From the NCBI RefSeq assembly GCF_000331225.1, contig NZ_ANFY01000011.1, positions 145,126-209,125 of the forward strand: DNA of 64,000 nucleotides. Direction: 5' to 3'. A model generated the notes under the pieces. That model ran no database searches. It was given only the letters and a program-made list of their open reading frames with translations, and had not been told where the DNA came from. Each line of letters starts with the position of its first letter. Position 1 is the stretch's first letter. Below, in pieces: positions 15,888 through 25,798 of this stretch. Made by a program: the position numbers and the translations under genes. The DNA is from Sandarakinorhabdus sp. AAP62 (GTDB lineage Bacteria > Pseudomonadota > Alphaproteobacteria > Sphingomonadales > Sphingomonadaceae).

Positions 15888-16915
15888 ACCAGCGCATCGA
15901 TCCGCCAGTGGCGAGCACAACATCTTCCTCTCGCTGGCGCAGCCGCGTGGCGATGCTTTCGGTGCCGTTGCTGGTGGCGGCAGCCGGGCTGTGGCTGTGG
16001 CTTTCCGGATTGGGCCAGGTGACGACCGACAACGCCTATGTGCGGGTCGACAAGCTGGCGATTTCCAGTGACATCACCAGCCGGGTGCGGCGGGTGTTCG
16101 TGGCGGAAAATCAACCAGTGAAGCGCGGGCAGGTGGTGATCGAGCTGGTCGATACGCCGTTCCGCATCGCGCTGGCCCAGGCCGAAGCCCGGCTGGCCGA
16201 TGCGCGCCGCCAGGTGCGGGGACTGCGCAATGATACTGGTGGCAGTGCCGCCGATGTCGCCGCCAAGCGCGAGGCGCTGGATTATGCGCTCACCGAGATG
16301 GAGCGCCAGCAGACCTTGCTGGATCGCGGCTTTGCCACCCGTGCCCGGCTGCAACAGGCACAATATGCCGTGGCCAATGCCCGTGCCGAACTGAACCGTG
16401 CCCTGTCTGACGACGCCGCCGCCCGCACTGCCGCCAATGGCGTGCAGGACGTGGAGCAGCACCCGCTGGTGATGACCGCCGCTGCGGTGCGCGACAAGGC
16501 GGCGTTTGAACTGGCGCGCACCAAGCTGATCTCGCCCGCCAACGGCATCGCCACCCAGACCAGCCGGGTGCTGCCGGGCCAGGTGATGGTGCAGGGTGTG
16601 GCCGCCTTCAGCGTGATGGTGACCGACAGCGCCTATGTCGAAGCCAATTTCAAGGAAACCGAGCTGAAGGACATGCGGGTGGGCCAGCGTGCCGAGGTGC
16701 AGCTGGATGCCTTCCCCGATCATGTGCTGCGCGGCCATGTGGAATCGATCGGTGTCGGCACCGGCAGCGAATTTTCGGTGCTGCCGGCACAGAATGCCAC
16801 CGGCAACTGGGTGAAGGTGGTGCAGCGCGTGCCGGTGCGCATCAAGCTGGACGGCAAGCCATCGGTGCCCTTGATCGCCGGGCTTTCGGCCGAAGTGAAG
16901 GTGATCACCAGGTGA
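15884..16915 (+). CDS. EmrA-like membrane fusion protein (HlyD family)
   Basis: 343 residues. One N-terminal membrane helix (VPLLVAAAGLWLWLSGLG), then the lipoyl half motif VTTDNAYVRVDKLAISSDITSRV, a coiled-coil hairpin from about 95 to 200 rich in Ala/Arg/Gln, and the second lipoyl part with ELARTKLISPANGIATQTSRVLPGQ and the beta-barrel AYVEANFKETELKDMRVGQ. It bridges the inner membrane pump and an outer membrane channel in the periplasm. The gene is coupled at both ends: ATGA with marR, GTGA with emrB. Confidence 0.92.
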   Translation: MNQRIDPPVASTTSSSRWRSRVAMLSVPLLVAAAGLWLWLSGLGQVTTDNAYVRVDKLAISSDITSRVRRVFVAENQPVKRGQVVIELVDTPFRIALAQAEARLADARRQVRGLRNDTGGSAADVAAKREALDYALTEMERQQTLLDRGFATRARLQQAQYAVANARAELNRALSDDAAARTAANGVQDVEQHPLVMTAAAVRDKAAFELARTKLISPANGIATQTSRVLPGQVMVQGVAAFSVMVTDSAYVEANFKETELKDMRVGQRAEVQLDAFPDHVLRGHVESIGVGTGSEFSVLPAQNATGNWVKVVQRVPVRIKLDGKPSVPLIAGLSAEVKVITR

Positions 16916-18456
16916 GCAGCGCTGCCCCGGTTGTGGCGCCTGCATCCGGAGCCTCGCCCGTCACCGTCACGCTGGTGGTGATGCTGGGCAGCTTCATGAC
17001 CATCCTCGATTCCACCATCGCCAACGTGGCGCTGCCGCACATGCAGCCCAGCCTGAACGCGGCGGCCGACAGCATCACCTGGGTGCTGACCAGCTATATC
17101 GTCGCCACCGCCATCGCCACACCGCTCACCGGCTGGCTTTCGGCGCGCATCGGCCGGCGCACCCTGTTTCTGTGGAGCGTGGCAGCCTTCACCGCCGCCT
17201 CGGTGCTGTGCGGCGTCGCCACCAGCCTGGAAGAGATGGTGCTGTTCCGCATGATCCAGGGGGCGGCCGGCGCCTTCATCGCGCCACTGGGCCAGGCCTA
17301 TCTGCTGGATGTCTGGCCGCCGGAAAAACACGGGCCGGCAATGGCCTGGTGGGGGGTTGGCATCATGGTCGGGCCAATCCTGGGCCCGGTGATCGGCGGC
17401 TGGCTCACCGACAGTTTCGATTGGCGCTGGGTGTTCCTGATCAACCTGCCGTTCGGCATCATGTGCCTGACCTGGGCCGCTGCGGTGCTGCCGGAGCCCC
17501 GGCTTGAACAACGGCGCTTCGACATGACCGGCTTTGCCCTGCTCGCCGTTGGCATGGCGGCGCTGCAACTGGGGCTGGATCGCGGCCAGCAACTGGACTG
17601 GCTGGAAAGCTGGGAAGTGCGGGCCGAATTCGGCATCGCCATCGCCGGCCTGTGGGCCTTTGGCGTGCATGCGCTGGCCACGCCCGGCGGCATCGTCGAT
17701 CGCGAACTGCTCACCGATCGCAACGCGCTCACCGGCATGGTGTTCATCACGCTGGTGGGCTTCCTGCTGGTGGCCACCACCGCGCTGCTGCCAACGATGC
17801 TGCAAACGCTCTATGGCTATCCCGTGGTATCGGCAGGCGCGCTGATGATGCCGCGCGGCATCGGCATGATGATGGCGATGATGGCCGCCGGGCAACTGGT
17901 CGGGCGTGGCATTGATCCGCGCGTGATGCTGGCCGCCGGCTTCACCATCACCGGTGCGGCCCTGTGGGGCATGAGCCTGTTCTCCCCGGTGCAAGGCGCT
18001 TCGCTGTTCGTGATCACCGGGTTTTTCCAGGGCGCCGGCCTTGGCCTGATCTTCGTGCCATTGAACACGATGGCCTTTGCCAGCCTGCCGATGCGGCTGC
18101 GCGCTGACGCATCGGCCATTTACATGCTGCTGCGGAACATCGGCGGTTCGATCGGGATCAGCCTGGCGGTCGCCCTGCTGGAACGCCAGACCCAGACCGC
18201 GCACGCCGATCTGGGCGGCGGCATCACCCCGTTCAACCTGCCCTGGGCCGATCCGGCCACCCTGGCTGCAGCCGGTGCCGGCAGCGTGGTCGCCATGCTG
18301 GATGGCGCGGTGAACAAGCAGGCCCTGATGATTGCCTATATCGATGTCTATCGAGCGATGGCGTTCATGGCGCTTGCCATGCTGCCACTGCTGCTGGTGT
18401 TGCGCCGGCCGCGGCGGCCCGCGTCAAAGGCCGATGTGGTGCATCTGCCCGAGTGA
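16912..18456 (+). CDS. DHA2 family multidrug efflux MFS permease (EmrB/QacA type)
   Basis: 514 residues with 14 predicted helices. Diagnostic parts: MLGSFMTILDSTIANVALPH in helix 1 (the LDxTIxNVALP motif of DHA2), WLSARIGRRTLFLWS in loop 2-3, and VGPILGPVIGGWLTD (motif C). The protein exports drugs or other hydrophobic compounds against protons. GTG start overlapping the emrA stop. Together with the MarR regulator it forms a complete two-part EmrAB-like system; the outer membrane partner is not in the window. Confidence 0.93.
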   Translation: MSSAAPVVAPASGASPVTVTLVVMLGSFMTILDSTIANVALPHMQPSLNAAADSITWVLTSYIVATAIATPLTGWLSARIGRRTLFLWSVAAFTAASVLCGVATSLEEMVLFRMIQGAAGAFIAPLGQAYLLDVWPPEKHGPAMAWWGVGIMVGPILGPVIGGWLTDSFDWRWVFLINLPFGIMCLTWAAAVLPEPRLEQRRFDMTGFALLAVGMAALQLGLDRGQQLDWLESWEVRAEFGIAIAGLWAFGVHALATPGGIVDRELLTDRNALTGMVFITLVGFLLVATTALLPTMLQTLYGYPVVSAGALMMPRGIGMMMAMMAAGQLVGRGIDPRVMLAAGFTITGAALWGMSLFSPVQGASLFVITGFFQGAGLGLIFVPLNTMAFASLPMRLRADASAIYMLLRNIGGSIGISLAVALLERQTQTAHADLGGGITPFNLPWADPATLAAAGAGSVVAMLDGAVNKQALMIAYIDVYRAMAFMALAMLPLLLVLRRPRRPASKADVVHLPE

Positions 18457-18460
18457 CCAC

Positions 18461-18832
18461 TCAGACCGGCGGCGGCGTGAGCCCCACCAGTTTCATCACC
18501 ACTACCTGCACCAGCATCACCACCAGCCACCACAGGCAGGCCCGGCCAATGCGGCCCCAACGCTGCCCGGCCATCAGCAGCGAGGCGGCCAGCGCCGGCA
18601 CCACAAAGCCCACCCAGATCACCCAGGCGGTGGCGATGGTCATCACCCACGGCGGTGCGCGTGGCGGCGCCAGGATCAGCGCGCCGGCCAATATGGCGCA
18701 CAGCCAGGCCGTGGCCAGCAGCGCCACCAGCCAGCCGGTGATGCCCTTGGGCCGATCGACGAACTGGGCGATGAGCAGTCCCATCAGGGTCGCCAGCGCA
18801 ATCGGAACGGCATTGATGACGATATAGATCAT
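18461..18832 (-). CDS. Small membrane protein, four helices, function unknown
   Basis: 123 residues from ATG 18832 (MIYIVINAVPIALATLMGL). Four hydrophobic segments are seen, the others being WLVALLATAWLCAILAGALIL, IATAWVIWVGFVVPALAASLL and WWLVVMLVQVVVMKLVG. It resembles small DUF1761-like proteins in size and layout, but I do not see that family's motifs. It converges with emrB (4 bp between stops) and diverges from the epimerase gene. An upstream ATG at 18862 would add ten polar residues before the first helix and is less likely. Confidence 0.6.
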   Translation of the reverse strand: MIYIVINAVPIALATLMGLLIAQFVDRPKGITGWLVALLATAWLCAILAGALILAPPRAPPWVMTIATAWVIWVGFVVPALAASLLMAGQRWGRIGRACLWWLVVMLVQVVVMKLVGLTPPPV

Positions 18833-18894
18833 TGCGCCAGCTTGCCGGCTTTCGCGCCCCATGCAAGGGGGAGCCGACTTCAGGAGGACATGAA

Positions 18895-19341
18895 ATGAGC
18901 GACCTTCCCCCCCTGCTTCTGGGCCGATTGAACCATGTCGGCATCGCCTGCGTGTCGATTGACGACACCGTGGCCATGTATGGCCGGCTGTTTGGCGCGA
19001 CCGTTTCGAAGGCCGCGTTTGATCTGCCAGCCCAGGGCGTGCGCGTCGCCTTCATCGATGTCGCCAACAGCCAGCTGGAACTGATCGAGCCGCTGGGCGA
19101 CGACAGCCCCATCCACGGCTTCCTGAAGAAGAACCCCAGTGGCGGGCAGCATCATGTGTGTTTCGAAGTGAAGGACATCATTGCCGCGCGCGATGCAATG
19201 CGGGCACGGGGGGCCACCGTGCTGGGCACCGGCGAGCCGCGCATGGGCGCGCACGGGGTGCCGGTAATCTTCGTGCACCCGCGCGATACGGGCGGCGTGC
19301 TGGTGGAACTGATGCAGGAGCCCCCGGAAGGGCATCACTGA
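18895..19341 (+). CDS. mce: Methylmalonyl-CoA epimerase
   Basis: 148 residues of the glyoxalase/VOC fold, two beta-alpha-beta-beta-beta modules. The metal ligands of the epimerase are in place: His in GRLNHVGIAC, His in GGQHHVCFEV and Glu in VLVELMQ. FIDVANSQLELIEPL and the HPRDTGGVLVEL tail are family-typical. It interconverts (S)- and (R)-methylmalonyl-CoA in propionate and branched amino acid breakdown. The ATG at 18895 has AGGAGG upstream. The methylmalonyl-CoA mutase genes are not in this window. Confidence 0.93.
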   Translation: MSDLPPLLLGRLNHVGIACVSIDDTVAMYGRLFGATVSKAAFDLPAQGVRVAFIDVANSQLELIEPLGDDSPIHGFLKKNPSGGQHHVCFEVKDIIAARDAMRARGATVLGTGEPRMGAHGVPVIFVHPRDTGGVLVELMQEPPEGHH

Positions 19342-19375
19342 GTCCAGTTGCAACTGAAAACCCGCTCATGCTGAG

Positions 19376-19417
19376 CTTGTCGAGGCACGCACGAACTGTG
19401 GTGCCTGCCTCGACAAG
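19376..19417. repeat. 12-bp perfect inverted repeat (REP-like hairpin)
   Basis: CTTGTCGAGGCA at 19376-19387 pairs perfectly with TGCCTCGACAAG at 19406-19417 (18-nt loop), within the longer context CTCATGCTGAG...CGAGCGGG. This 'GAGCTTGTCGA' hairpin resembles a dispersed repeat common in sphingomonad genomes, placed here between the converging mce and DUF883-like genes. Confidence 0.6.
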
Positions 19418-19468
19418 CGCGGCACGAGCGGGGCTGTAATTGTCGGCAACGGGCCGAAGCCCGCTCAC

Positions 19469-19819
19469 TCAGTCCTTCTTGCGGCCGCTCAGCAGCCAGC
19501 CAACCACGAAGCCCAGCGCAATGCCGGCCCCCAGCGCGGCCAGCGGCTGTTCCTGCACCGTGGTGCGCACCTTGGCAGTGCCTTCTTCAGCCACCTTCTG
19601 GGCGCGCTCCCTGACTTCGCGGGCCTTTTCCGGCGCCGCGTCGGCGAGTTCCTTGGCCTTGGCGGCGGCCTTGTCATAAGCGGCGTTGGCGGCATCTTTG
19701 GCCTTGCCAATGGCCTTGTCGGCCTGATCCTTCAGATCGACCTTCAGCTTTTCCAGCTTGCTGGCCGCGGTTTCGGCGGCATCGGTCACGGTCGGCAGGG
19801 TTTCGGGCGTATCGGTCAT
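19469..19819 (-). CDS. ElaB/YqjD/DUF883-like protein with C-terminal membrane anchor
   Basis: 116 residues. Residues 15-85 form a long Ala/Lys/Glu-rich helix with heptad-like spacing (ASKLEKLKVDLKDQADKAIG), followed by QEQPLAALGAGIALGFVVGWLLSGRKKD, a glycine-containing single membrane helix typical of the ElaB/YqjD/DUF883 group of stationary-phase, ribosome- or membrane-associated proteins. ATG 19819 has AAAGGACG upstream; the frame is open to 19906 but without helix pattern. Function in this organism unknown. Confidence 0.75.
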   Translation of the reverse strand: MTDTPETLPTVTDAAETAASKLEKLKVDLKDQADKAIGKAKDAANAAYDKAAAKAKELADAAPEKAREVRERAQKVAEEGTAKVRTTVQEQPLAALGAGIALGFVVGWLLSGRKKD

Positions 19820-19902
19820 GGTCGCGTCCTTTCGGGGAATCCGGTCTTCATCAGAGATAATGTGCCTGTGGCAGAATTTCGAGTCCGTATTGACCACATA
19901 AC

Positions 19903-20310
19903 TCACTCGTCCGTGCGAACCCGGCCTCGGCCTGCCTTGACGCCAGACCGGCTGGTCTTGGCATCCAGCCGGCGCTGCCTTGATCCCAGGGTCGGCCGCG
20001 TTGCCCGGCGCTTGATCGGCCGGATACAGGCCTGCGCCACAAGTTCGGCCAGCCGCGCCCGCGCATCGGCCCGGTTCTGCACCTGATCGCGGAAGCGGTT
20101 GGCGCTGATGATGATGACGCCGTCGCCCGTGGCACGCCGGCCGGCCAGCTTCAGCAGCCGTTCCTTCACCTCGTCGGGCAGGCTGGGCGATGCCACCACG
20201 TCGAACCGCAACTGCACCGCCGAGGAGACCTTGTTGACGTTCTGGCCGCCCGGCCCGCTGGAGCGGACAAACGATTCAATCAGTTCGTCTTCGGGAATGG
20301 AAATGGCCAT
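19903..20310 (-). CDS. arfB: Alternative ribosome-rescue factor (peptidyl-tRNA hydrolase)
   Basis: 135 residues. The GGQ motif needed for peptidyl-tRNA hydrolysis is at residues 21-23 in RSSGPGGQNVNKVSSAV, preceded by the usual PEDELIESFVRSSG opening. The C-terminal tail is very rich in Arg and Lys (PIKRRATRP, GSRQRRLDAK), as in ArfB/YaeJ, where it enters the mRNA channel of stalled ribosomes. It lacks the codon-recognition domains of RF1/RF2. It rescues non-stop complexes in the cytoplasm. Confidence 0.93.
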   Translation of the reverse strand: MAISIPEDELIESFVRSSGPGGQNVNKVSSAVQLRFDVVASPSLPDEVKERLLKLAGRRATGDGVIIISANRFRDQVQNRADARARLAELVAQACIRPIKRRATRPTLGSRQRRLDAKTSRSGVKAGRGRVRTDE

Positions 20311-20357
20311 GATGTGCCATACCGAATCAGCATCATGCGAACAATTGGGGGAACAAA

Positions 20358-20990
20358 ATGATCATCGTTCATCATCTCAACAACAGCCGCTCGCAGCGTA
20401 TCCTGTGGCTGCTGGAGGAACTGGGCACGCCCTATGAAATCAAGCATTACAGCCGCGATGCCGTGACCAATCTCGCCCCACCGGATCTGAAGGCCGTGCA
20501 CCCGCTCGGCAAGAGCCCGGTGATCGAGGCGGATGGCAAGATCATCTTTGAAAGCGGCGCCATCACCGACTGGATCATCCGCAAGCACGGTGGCGGCCGC
20601 CTGATGCCGGCGCCGGGAACCGATGCGCACGAGGATTATCTGATGTGGCTGCATTTCGCCGAAGGTTCGGCGATGACGCCCTTCCTGCTCGCACTCTACA
20701 CCGCCCGCCTGGGCGAGGCCGCAGCACCGCTGGCGCCGCGCATCCAGGAACAGATTGGTGCGCATGTGGCCTATTTCAGCCAGTGCCTGGGGGATAACGA
20801 CTGGCTGGTGAACAACGCGCTTTCCGGCGCGGACATCATGATGAGCTTCATCGCCGAAATCGCCACCATGCAGGGGCTGGGGGCCCATTTCCCCAATGTC
20901 GCGGCCTATGCCAGGCGCCTGCAGGCACGCCCGGCGTGGATCAAGGCCGCCGAGCAGACCGAGCCTTACAATTTCCGCATTCCGGCCTGA
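20358..20990 (+). CDS. Glutathione S-transferase family protein
   Basis: 210 residues. Thioredoxin-like domain 1-80: HHLNNSRSQRILWLLEELG, where Ser9/Ser11 are candidates for the glutathione-activating residue, then HPLGKSPVIEADGKIIFESGAI with the cis-Pro and ESxAI glutathione site. The all-helical C-domain follows, with ALSGADIMMSF. Members detoxify or isomerise small molecules. The ATG at 20358 follows GGGGGA. Its last 25 bp overlap the 3' end of the converging EamA gene. Confidence 0.88.
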   Translation: MIIVHHLNNSRSQRILWLLEELGTPYEIKHYSRDAVTNLAPPDLKAVHPLGKSPVIEADGKIIFESGAITDWIIRKHGGGRLMPAPGTDAHEDYLMWLHFAEGSAMTPFLLALYTARLGEAAAPLAPRIQEQIGAHVAYFSQCLGDNDWLVNNALSGADIMMSFIAEIATMQGLGAHFPNVAAYARRLQARPAWIKAAEQTEPYNFRIPA

Positions 20991-21856
20991 CGCGAGGCCA
21001 GCAGATTGAATGCCAGGCCGCTGATGATCAGCGCGGCGGCCAGCAGTTTCCACGGCGGCAGGGCTTCACCCAGCCAGATCGCCGTGGAGGCCATGCCGAA
21101 CACCGGGACCAGCAGCGACGTGGGCGCGACGCTGGTTGCCGGGTAGCGGGCGAGCAGCCAGCCCCAGGCGCCATAGCCGAACAATGTGTTGCCCACCGCC
21201 TGCCACGCCACCGCCAGCCAGATCGCCGGCGTGGTGGAACGCAGCGCCGTTTCAATCGCCGGCCAGCCCTCGAACCACAGCGCCAGGCCGGCGAGCGGCG
21301 GCACGGCGAACAATGACGACCAGGTGATGAAGCCGAGCATGTCCACCTTGCCGGCGGCGCGCTGGGCCATGTTGCCGAGCGACCAGCCAAAGGATGCGCC
21401 CAGCACGAGGGCGATGCCGGTGGCGGTCACTTCGCCTCCCGTCTGGCCGGCGATCACCGCGACGCCGCCCAGGGCCAGCGCCAGCGCGGCATATTGCAGG
21501 GGCTTCAATCGCTCGTTGCCGCCCACCATCGCCATGCCGATGGTGAACACCACCTGGCTCTGCATCAGCAGGCTGGCGAGGCCGGCGGCGATATGGCCGT
21601 TGATGGCAATGAACAAGAGGCCGAACTGGCCGACACCGATGGCCAGCCCATAGAAGGCCAGGATGCGCCACGACACGGCCGGACGGCGCACGAAGAAGAT
21701 CAGCGGGAACACCACGACGGTAAAGCGCAGCGCCGCAAACAGCAGCGGCGGCAAGCTCTGCAGGGTGGCACCGATCACGGCAAAGTTGCTGCCCCACACC
21801 GTTACCACGGCCAGCGCCAGCAACAGGGCGCGGGGTGTCAATGCCGCGGCGTTCAT
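20966..21856 (-). CDS. EamA/DMT family transporter
   Basis: 296 residues with ten predicted helices in two EamA repeats. Helix 1 has VVTVWGSNFAVI, the second repeat starts at ALVLGASFGWSLGNMAQR, and near the end LLVPVFGMASTAIWLGEALPPWKLL carries the usual GE loop. Such proteins export metabolites or amino acids, related to RhaT/YdcZ types; substrate unknown. The ATG at 21856 overlaps the stop of the Bcr/CflA gene (21853-21856), so both exporters are in one operon. Confidence 0.87.
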   Translation of the reverse strand: MNAAALTPRALLLALAVVTVWGSNFAVIGATLQSLPPLLFAALRFTVVVFPLIFFVRRPAVSWRILAFYGLAIGVGQFGLLFIAINGHIAAGLASLLMQSQVVFTIGMAMVGGNERLKPLQYAALALALGGVAVIAGQTGGEVTATGIALVLGASFGWSLGNMAQRAAGKVDMLGFITWSSLFAVPPLAGLALWFEGWPAIETALRSTTPAIWLAVAWQAVGNTLFGYGAWGWLLARYPATSVAPTSLLVPVFGMASTAIWLGEALPPWKLLAAALIISGLAFNLLASRQAGMRKL

Positions 21857-23046
21857 CGCGGTTTGGCGAGCAGGTGAAAGGCCGTGGCGGCCACCAGCAG
21901 CGCCACCGCCACGTTCAGCGCCAAGGGCCGCGCCGTGCCATCGTGCAACGCCGCCGCCAGCGCAGAAGCCAGCGCGCCGACACCGAAATTCACGCCGCCC
22001 ATCAGCCCGGAAATCGCCCCGGCGCGCAGCGGATCGACATTCAGCGCCCCGGCCGAAGCGTTGGCCGCGATCAGGCCGTTGGATGACAGCGCCACAAACA
22101 GGATCGGCATGAAGATCAACAGCGGCGCATCGGCCTGCGTCGCCAGCCACAGCGCCAGCCCGGCCATGGCGGCACCAAGGGTGGCCCAGGCCAGAATCGC
22201 GTCGGGCGATCGGTGCCTCAGCAAGGCGCGGTTGATCTGGCTCGAACCCACGATGCCCACCGCGATGGCGGCGAACACCAGCCCGAACTGGCCTTCGGAA
22301 AATCCCCAGACATTGACCACCAGATCCGGCGATGCCGCGATATAGCTGAACAGTGTCGCCCCATTGGCCGCACCCACCAGCAGATAGCCGATCAGCCGGC
22401 GATGGCCGAGCAGACGGGCATAGGTGCTCAGTACATCATTCCCGCGCGCCGCCTGGGCGGTGGCGGCAGAGCGGCTTTCCTCCAGCCGCCAGGCGACGGC
22501 ACCGGCCACGGCAACGCCGACCGCGACAAAGGCATAAAACACCGCGTGCCAGCCTGCCGCCATGGCGATCCAGCCGCCAATGGTGGGCGCCAGCAGCGGC
22601 GCAATCGCCAGCACCAGCATCAACAGGCTGAAAATGCGGGCAGAATCGCGGTGGTCATAACGATCGCGCACAATGGCACGGCAGGTGACCATGGCAGCAC
22701 AGCAGCCCAGCGCCTGGAAGAAGCGCCCTGCGACCAGCGCTTCGATATTGGGCGCCAACGCACAGAACAGGCTGGCCACGACATAGACCGCGCAGCCAAT
22801 CAGAACCGTCGGCCGCCGGCCGATCCGGTCACTGAGCGGCCCAAAGAACAGCTGGCCAATCGCCATGCCGACGAAGAAGGTTGACAGGGTGAGCTGCACC
22901 GCGGCCGCCGACGTGCCATAATCGCGCGCAATCGCCGGCAGCGTGGGCAGATAAAGATCGATGGTGACCGCACCAAAGCCGGTGAGTGACCCCAGCAACA
23001 GGATCTCGCCCAGGCTGGGCTGACGGGAGGCAGACGGGGCGTGCAC
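21853..23046 (-). CDS. Bcr/CflA family multidrug efflux MFS transporter
   Basis: 397 residues, twelve helices. The Bcr/CflA signs are LGSLTGFGAVTIDLYLPTLPAIARDY in helix 1 and FFGPLSDRIGRRPTVLIG in loop 2-3 (motif A), with motif-C-like glycines around APTIGGWIA. It is a proton-driven drug exporter of the DHA1 group. The start codon is GTG at 23046. It lies upstream of, and overlaps, the EamA gene. Confidence 0.9.
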   Translation of the reverse strand: MHAPSASRQPSLGEILLLGSLTGFGAVTIDLYLPTLPAIARDYGTSAAAVQLTLSTFFVGMAIGQLFFGPLSDRIGRRPTVLIGCAVYVVASLFCALAPNIEALVAGRFFQALGCCAAMVTCRAIVRDRYDHRDSARIFSLLMLVLAIAPLLAPTIGGWIAMAAGWHAVFYAFVAVGVAVAGAVAWRLEESRSAATAQAARGNDVLSTYARLLGHRRLIGYLLVGAANGATLFSYIAASPDLVVNVWGFSEGQFGLVFAAIAVGIVGSSQINRALLRHRSPDAILAWATLGAAMAGLALWLATQADAPLLIFMPILFVALSSNGLIAANASAGALNVDPLRAGAISGLMGGVNFGVGALASALAAALHDGTARPLALNVAVALLVAATAFHLLAKPR

Positions 23047-23090
23047 GGCGCAGCGTGTAGGGGCTCAACGCGCGGCGGTCGAGGGGAAGT

Positions 23091-23858
23091 TCAACCGCCC
23101 CTGCAGCCGCGCCAGTGCGCCGCACGCGCTTCGGCCCAGGCGGCGGCCCCGTCGCTGATGCCGGTCAGCCGCAGCCGGAAATCGCGGTAGCCATCATGAT
23201 TGGGGATGGGCAGGCGCGCTTCGAGGATGTGGCCGGCAATGGCATCCATCACCAATGAGCCGGACTTGCCGCCCAGCGCCGGGCCATGCAGCTGAAACAC
23301 CAGCGCCGGCTTTCCCATCCAGTGCGTTTCCGCCAAGAAGCGACCGTCGAGCGCGCCGAGGTCGGTCAGCGTTGGCCCTTGCGGCCCAATCAGCAGCAGC
23401 GGCAGGCCGATGCGGAAATCCGCGCGCCGGTCGGGTCGGTTGGCGAGCCACAGGGTGAGGCTGGCGAAATCGAAATCATAAAGATGCCAGGGCCGCGTGC
23501 CGACGGGCGTGACCAGTTTCAATTCGCCCTCGGGCAAGGCGGCACGGGCCGTGAGCTGGCCGCTGCCATCCTCACGGAACCACGCAAAGGCCTGTTGCCC
23601 GCCATCGCGGCGCAGCTGCCCACCCACCAGTTCGCTGGCCTGCCCGGTGGCGGGATCGATCCGCGCCGTGACCAGCGCCGCCTGCGTGCAGCGCGCTTGC
23701 GCCTTCATCACCGCCAACTGGCCGGCGGCTGGCACGTGCACATGCACCGCTTCGGCCAGGCTGCCATCGCCGTTGCTGCGGCTGTAGTGCCAGGTGCGGC
23801 CCACCTGCCCGGCCGCCGGAGTGGCCAGCAGCAGAGCCAGGGCCGCAGCGCGGATCAC
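23091..23858 (-). CDS. Secreted protein of unknown function, coupled to dxs
   Basis: 255 residues with a signal peptide ([16 protein letters not shown]). The mature part looks beta-rich: [71 protein letters not shown]. One Cys pair (in ARCTQA and WRGCRGG) could form a disulfide in the periplasm. I do not recognise the family with confidence (DUF3108-like proteins have a comparable pattern). The GTG start overlaps the dxs TGA (23855-23858), so it is translationally coupled to dxs. Confidence 0.7.
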   Translation of the reverse strand: MIRAAALALLLATPAAGQVGRTWHYSRSNGDGSLAEAVHVHVPAAGQLAVMKAQARCTQAALVTARIDPATGQASELVGGQLRRDGGQQAFAWFREDGSGQLTARAALPEGELKLVTPVGTRPWHLYDFDFASLTLWLANRPDRRADFRIGLPLLLIGPQGPTLTDLGALDGRFLAETHWMGKPALVFQLHGPALGGKSGSLVMDAIAGHILEARLPIPNHDGYRDFRLRLTGISDGAAAWAEARAAHWRGCRGG

Positions 23859-25798
23859 GCCCGCGCGGTGCCTCCAAGATCATTGGCGTCGACAGCGTTG
23901 ACGCTATTGTGGCGCAGCGCGTCGAGTACGCTGCGCACGATGGCGGCGGCATCCAGCCCGGCTTCGGCATATTGCTTGGCCGGATTATCATGATCCTGGT
24001 AGAGATCGGGCAGGCGCAGCGTGCGCACCTTCAGGCCTGCATCGGTCAGGCCTTCGTCACTGGCCAGGGTCAGCACATGGCTGCCAAAGCCGCCGATGGC
24101 GCCTTCCTCGATGGTGATCAGCACCTCGTGGGTGGCGGCCAGCTTGCGGATCAGCGCCATGTCGAGCGGCTTGGCAAAGCGCATGTCGGCGACCGTGGTG
24201 GAAAGGCCCTTGGCGTCGAGGGTGTCGGCGGCGGCCAGCGCTTCGGCGAGGCGGGTGCCGAGCGACAGGATGGCAACCTTGCTGCCCTGCCGCACGATGC
24301 GGCCCTTGCCGATTTCAAGGCGGGTGCGGCTTTCCGGAATGGCGACGCCGGTGCCCTCACCACGCGGATAACGCAGCGCAATCGGGCCGTCGTCATACAG
24401 GGCGGCGGTGTGCACCATGTCGGCCAGTTCGGCCTCGTCGGCCGCGGCCATCACCACCATGTTGGGCAGGGTGGCAAGGTAGGTGACATCGAAAGAGCCG
24501 GCATGGGTGGCGCCATCGGCACCGACAAGCCCAGCACGATCAATGGCAAAGCGCACGGGGAGATTCTGCAGCGCCACATCGTGCACCACCTGGTCATAAG
24601 CGCGCTGCAGGAAGGTGGAATAGATGGCGCAGAACGGCCGCATGCCCTGCGCGGCGAGGCCAGCAGCGAAGGTGACGGCGTGCTGTTCGGCGATGCCGAC
24701 ATCGAAGCTGCGTTCCGGGAAGGCCTTGGCAAAACGGTCCACGCCCGTGCCCGACGGCATGGCGGCGGTGATGGCGACGATGTTGGGATCGCGCCTGGCT
24801 TCTTCGATCAGCATGTCGCCAAAGACGTTCTGATAGGCCGGTGCCTTGGGCTGCGGCTTGTGCTGGGTGCCCGACACCACGTCGAACTTCACCACGCCAT
24901 GATATTTGTCAGCCGAAGCTTCGGCCGGGGCATAGCCCTTGCCCTTCTGCGTGACGACATGGATCAGCATCGGGCCTTCGGCGGCATCGCGGACATTCTC
25001 GAGCACCGGCAGCAGATGATCGAGATTATGGCCATCGATCGGGCCGACATAATAGAAGCCCAGTTCCTCGAACAGCGTGCCACCCCCCTGGGCGAAACCG
25101 CGGGCATATTCATCGATGCGCGCGGCCGCCTTCTGCAACGGCGGCGGCAGCACCTTGCCGGAAACCTGCTTCAGATATTCACGCAGTTCCAGGAACTTGC
25201 GGCCGGACAACAGGCGCGACAGATACGACGACAGCGCCCCCACCGGCGGCGCGATCGACATATCGTTGTCGTTCAGGATGACCACGAGCCGGTTGCCGGC
25301 CTCGCGGGCATTGTTCATCGCCTCATAGGCCATGCCGGCCGACATGGCGCCATCGCCGATCACCGCGATGCCCTTGCCCGGCTTGTTCATCATCTTGTTG
25401 GCGACGGCAAAACCCAGCGCCGCCGAGATCGAGGTGCTGCTGTGCGCAGCGCCGAACGGATCATATTCGCTCTCGCTGCGCTTGGTGAAGCCGCTCAGGC
25501 CGCCACCCTGGCGCAGGGTACGGATCCGGCTGCGGCGGCCGGTGATGATCTTGTGCGGATAGGCCTGGTGGCCCACGTCCCACACCAGCTTGTCGTCCGG
25601 CGTGTTGAACACATAGTGGAGCGCGACAGTCAGCTCGACCACGCCAAGGCCGGCACCAAGATGGCCACCCGTCACCGAAACGGCGTGGATCATCTCCTGA
25701 CGCAATTCATCTGCCAGCTGCCGCAACTGCCCAGGTTCCAGCCGGCGCAGATCCGCCGGGATGTTGACCTGGTCGAGAAGCGGGGTTTCAAGCGTCAT
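23855..25798 (-). CDS. dxs: 1-deoxy-D-xylulose-5-phosphate synthase
   Basis: 647 residues, full length. It condenses pyruvate with glyceraldehyde-3-phosphate, the first step of the MEP isoprenoid pathway, using thiamine diphosphate. The ThDP motif [17 protein letters not shown], the first-domain [17 protein letters not shown], the catalytic-site region [15 protein letters not shown], and the transketolase C-domain are in order. Its start has only a weak ribosome binding site; CATAATCG about 45 nt upstream may be a -10. In sphingomonads this step feeds carotenoid, quinone and hopanoid synthesis. Confidence 0.97.
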   Translation of the reverse strand: MTLETPLLDQVNIPADLRRLEPGQLRQLADELRQEMIHAVSVTGGHLGAGLGVVELTVALHYVFNTPDDKLVWDVGHQAYPHKIITGRRSRIRTLRQGGGLSGFTKRSESEYDPFGAAHSSTSISAALGFAVANKMMNKPGKGIAVIGDGAMSAGMAYEAMNNAREAGNRLVVILNDNDMSIAPPVGALSSYLSRLLSGRKFLELREYLKQVSGKVLPPPLQKAAARIDEYARGFAQGGGTLFEELGFYYVGPIDGHNLDHLLPVLENVRDAAEGPMLIHVVTQKGKGYAPAEASADKYHGVVKFDVVSGTQHKPQPKAPAYQNVFGDMLIEEARRDPNIVAITAAMPSGTGVDRFAKAFPERSFDVGIAEQHAVTFAAGLAAQGMRPFCAIYSTFLQRAYDQVVHDVALQNLPVRFAIDRAGLVGADGATHAGSFDVTYLATLPNMVVMAAADEAELADMVHTAALYDDGPIALRYPRGEGTGVAIPESRTRLEIGKGRIVRQGSKVAILSLGTRLAEALAAADTLDAKGLSTTVADMRFAKPLDMALIRKLAATHEVLITIEEGAIGGFGSHVLTLASDEGLTDAGLKVRTLRLPDLYQDHDNPAKQYAEAGLDAAAIVRSVLDALRHNSVNAVDANDLGGTARA

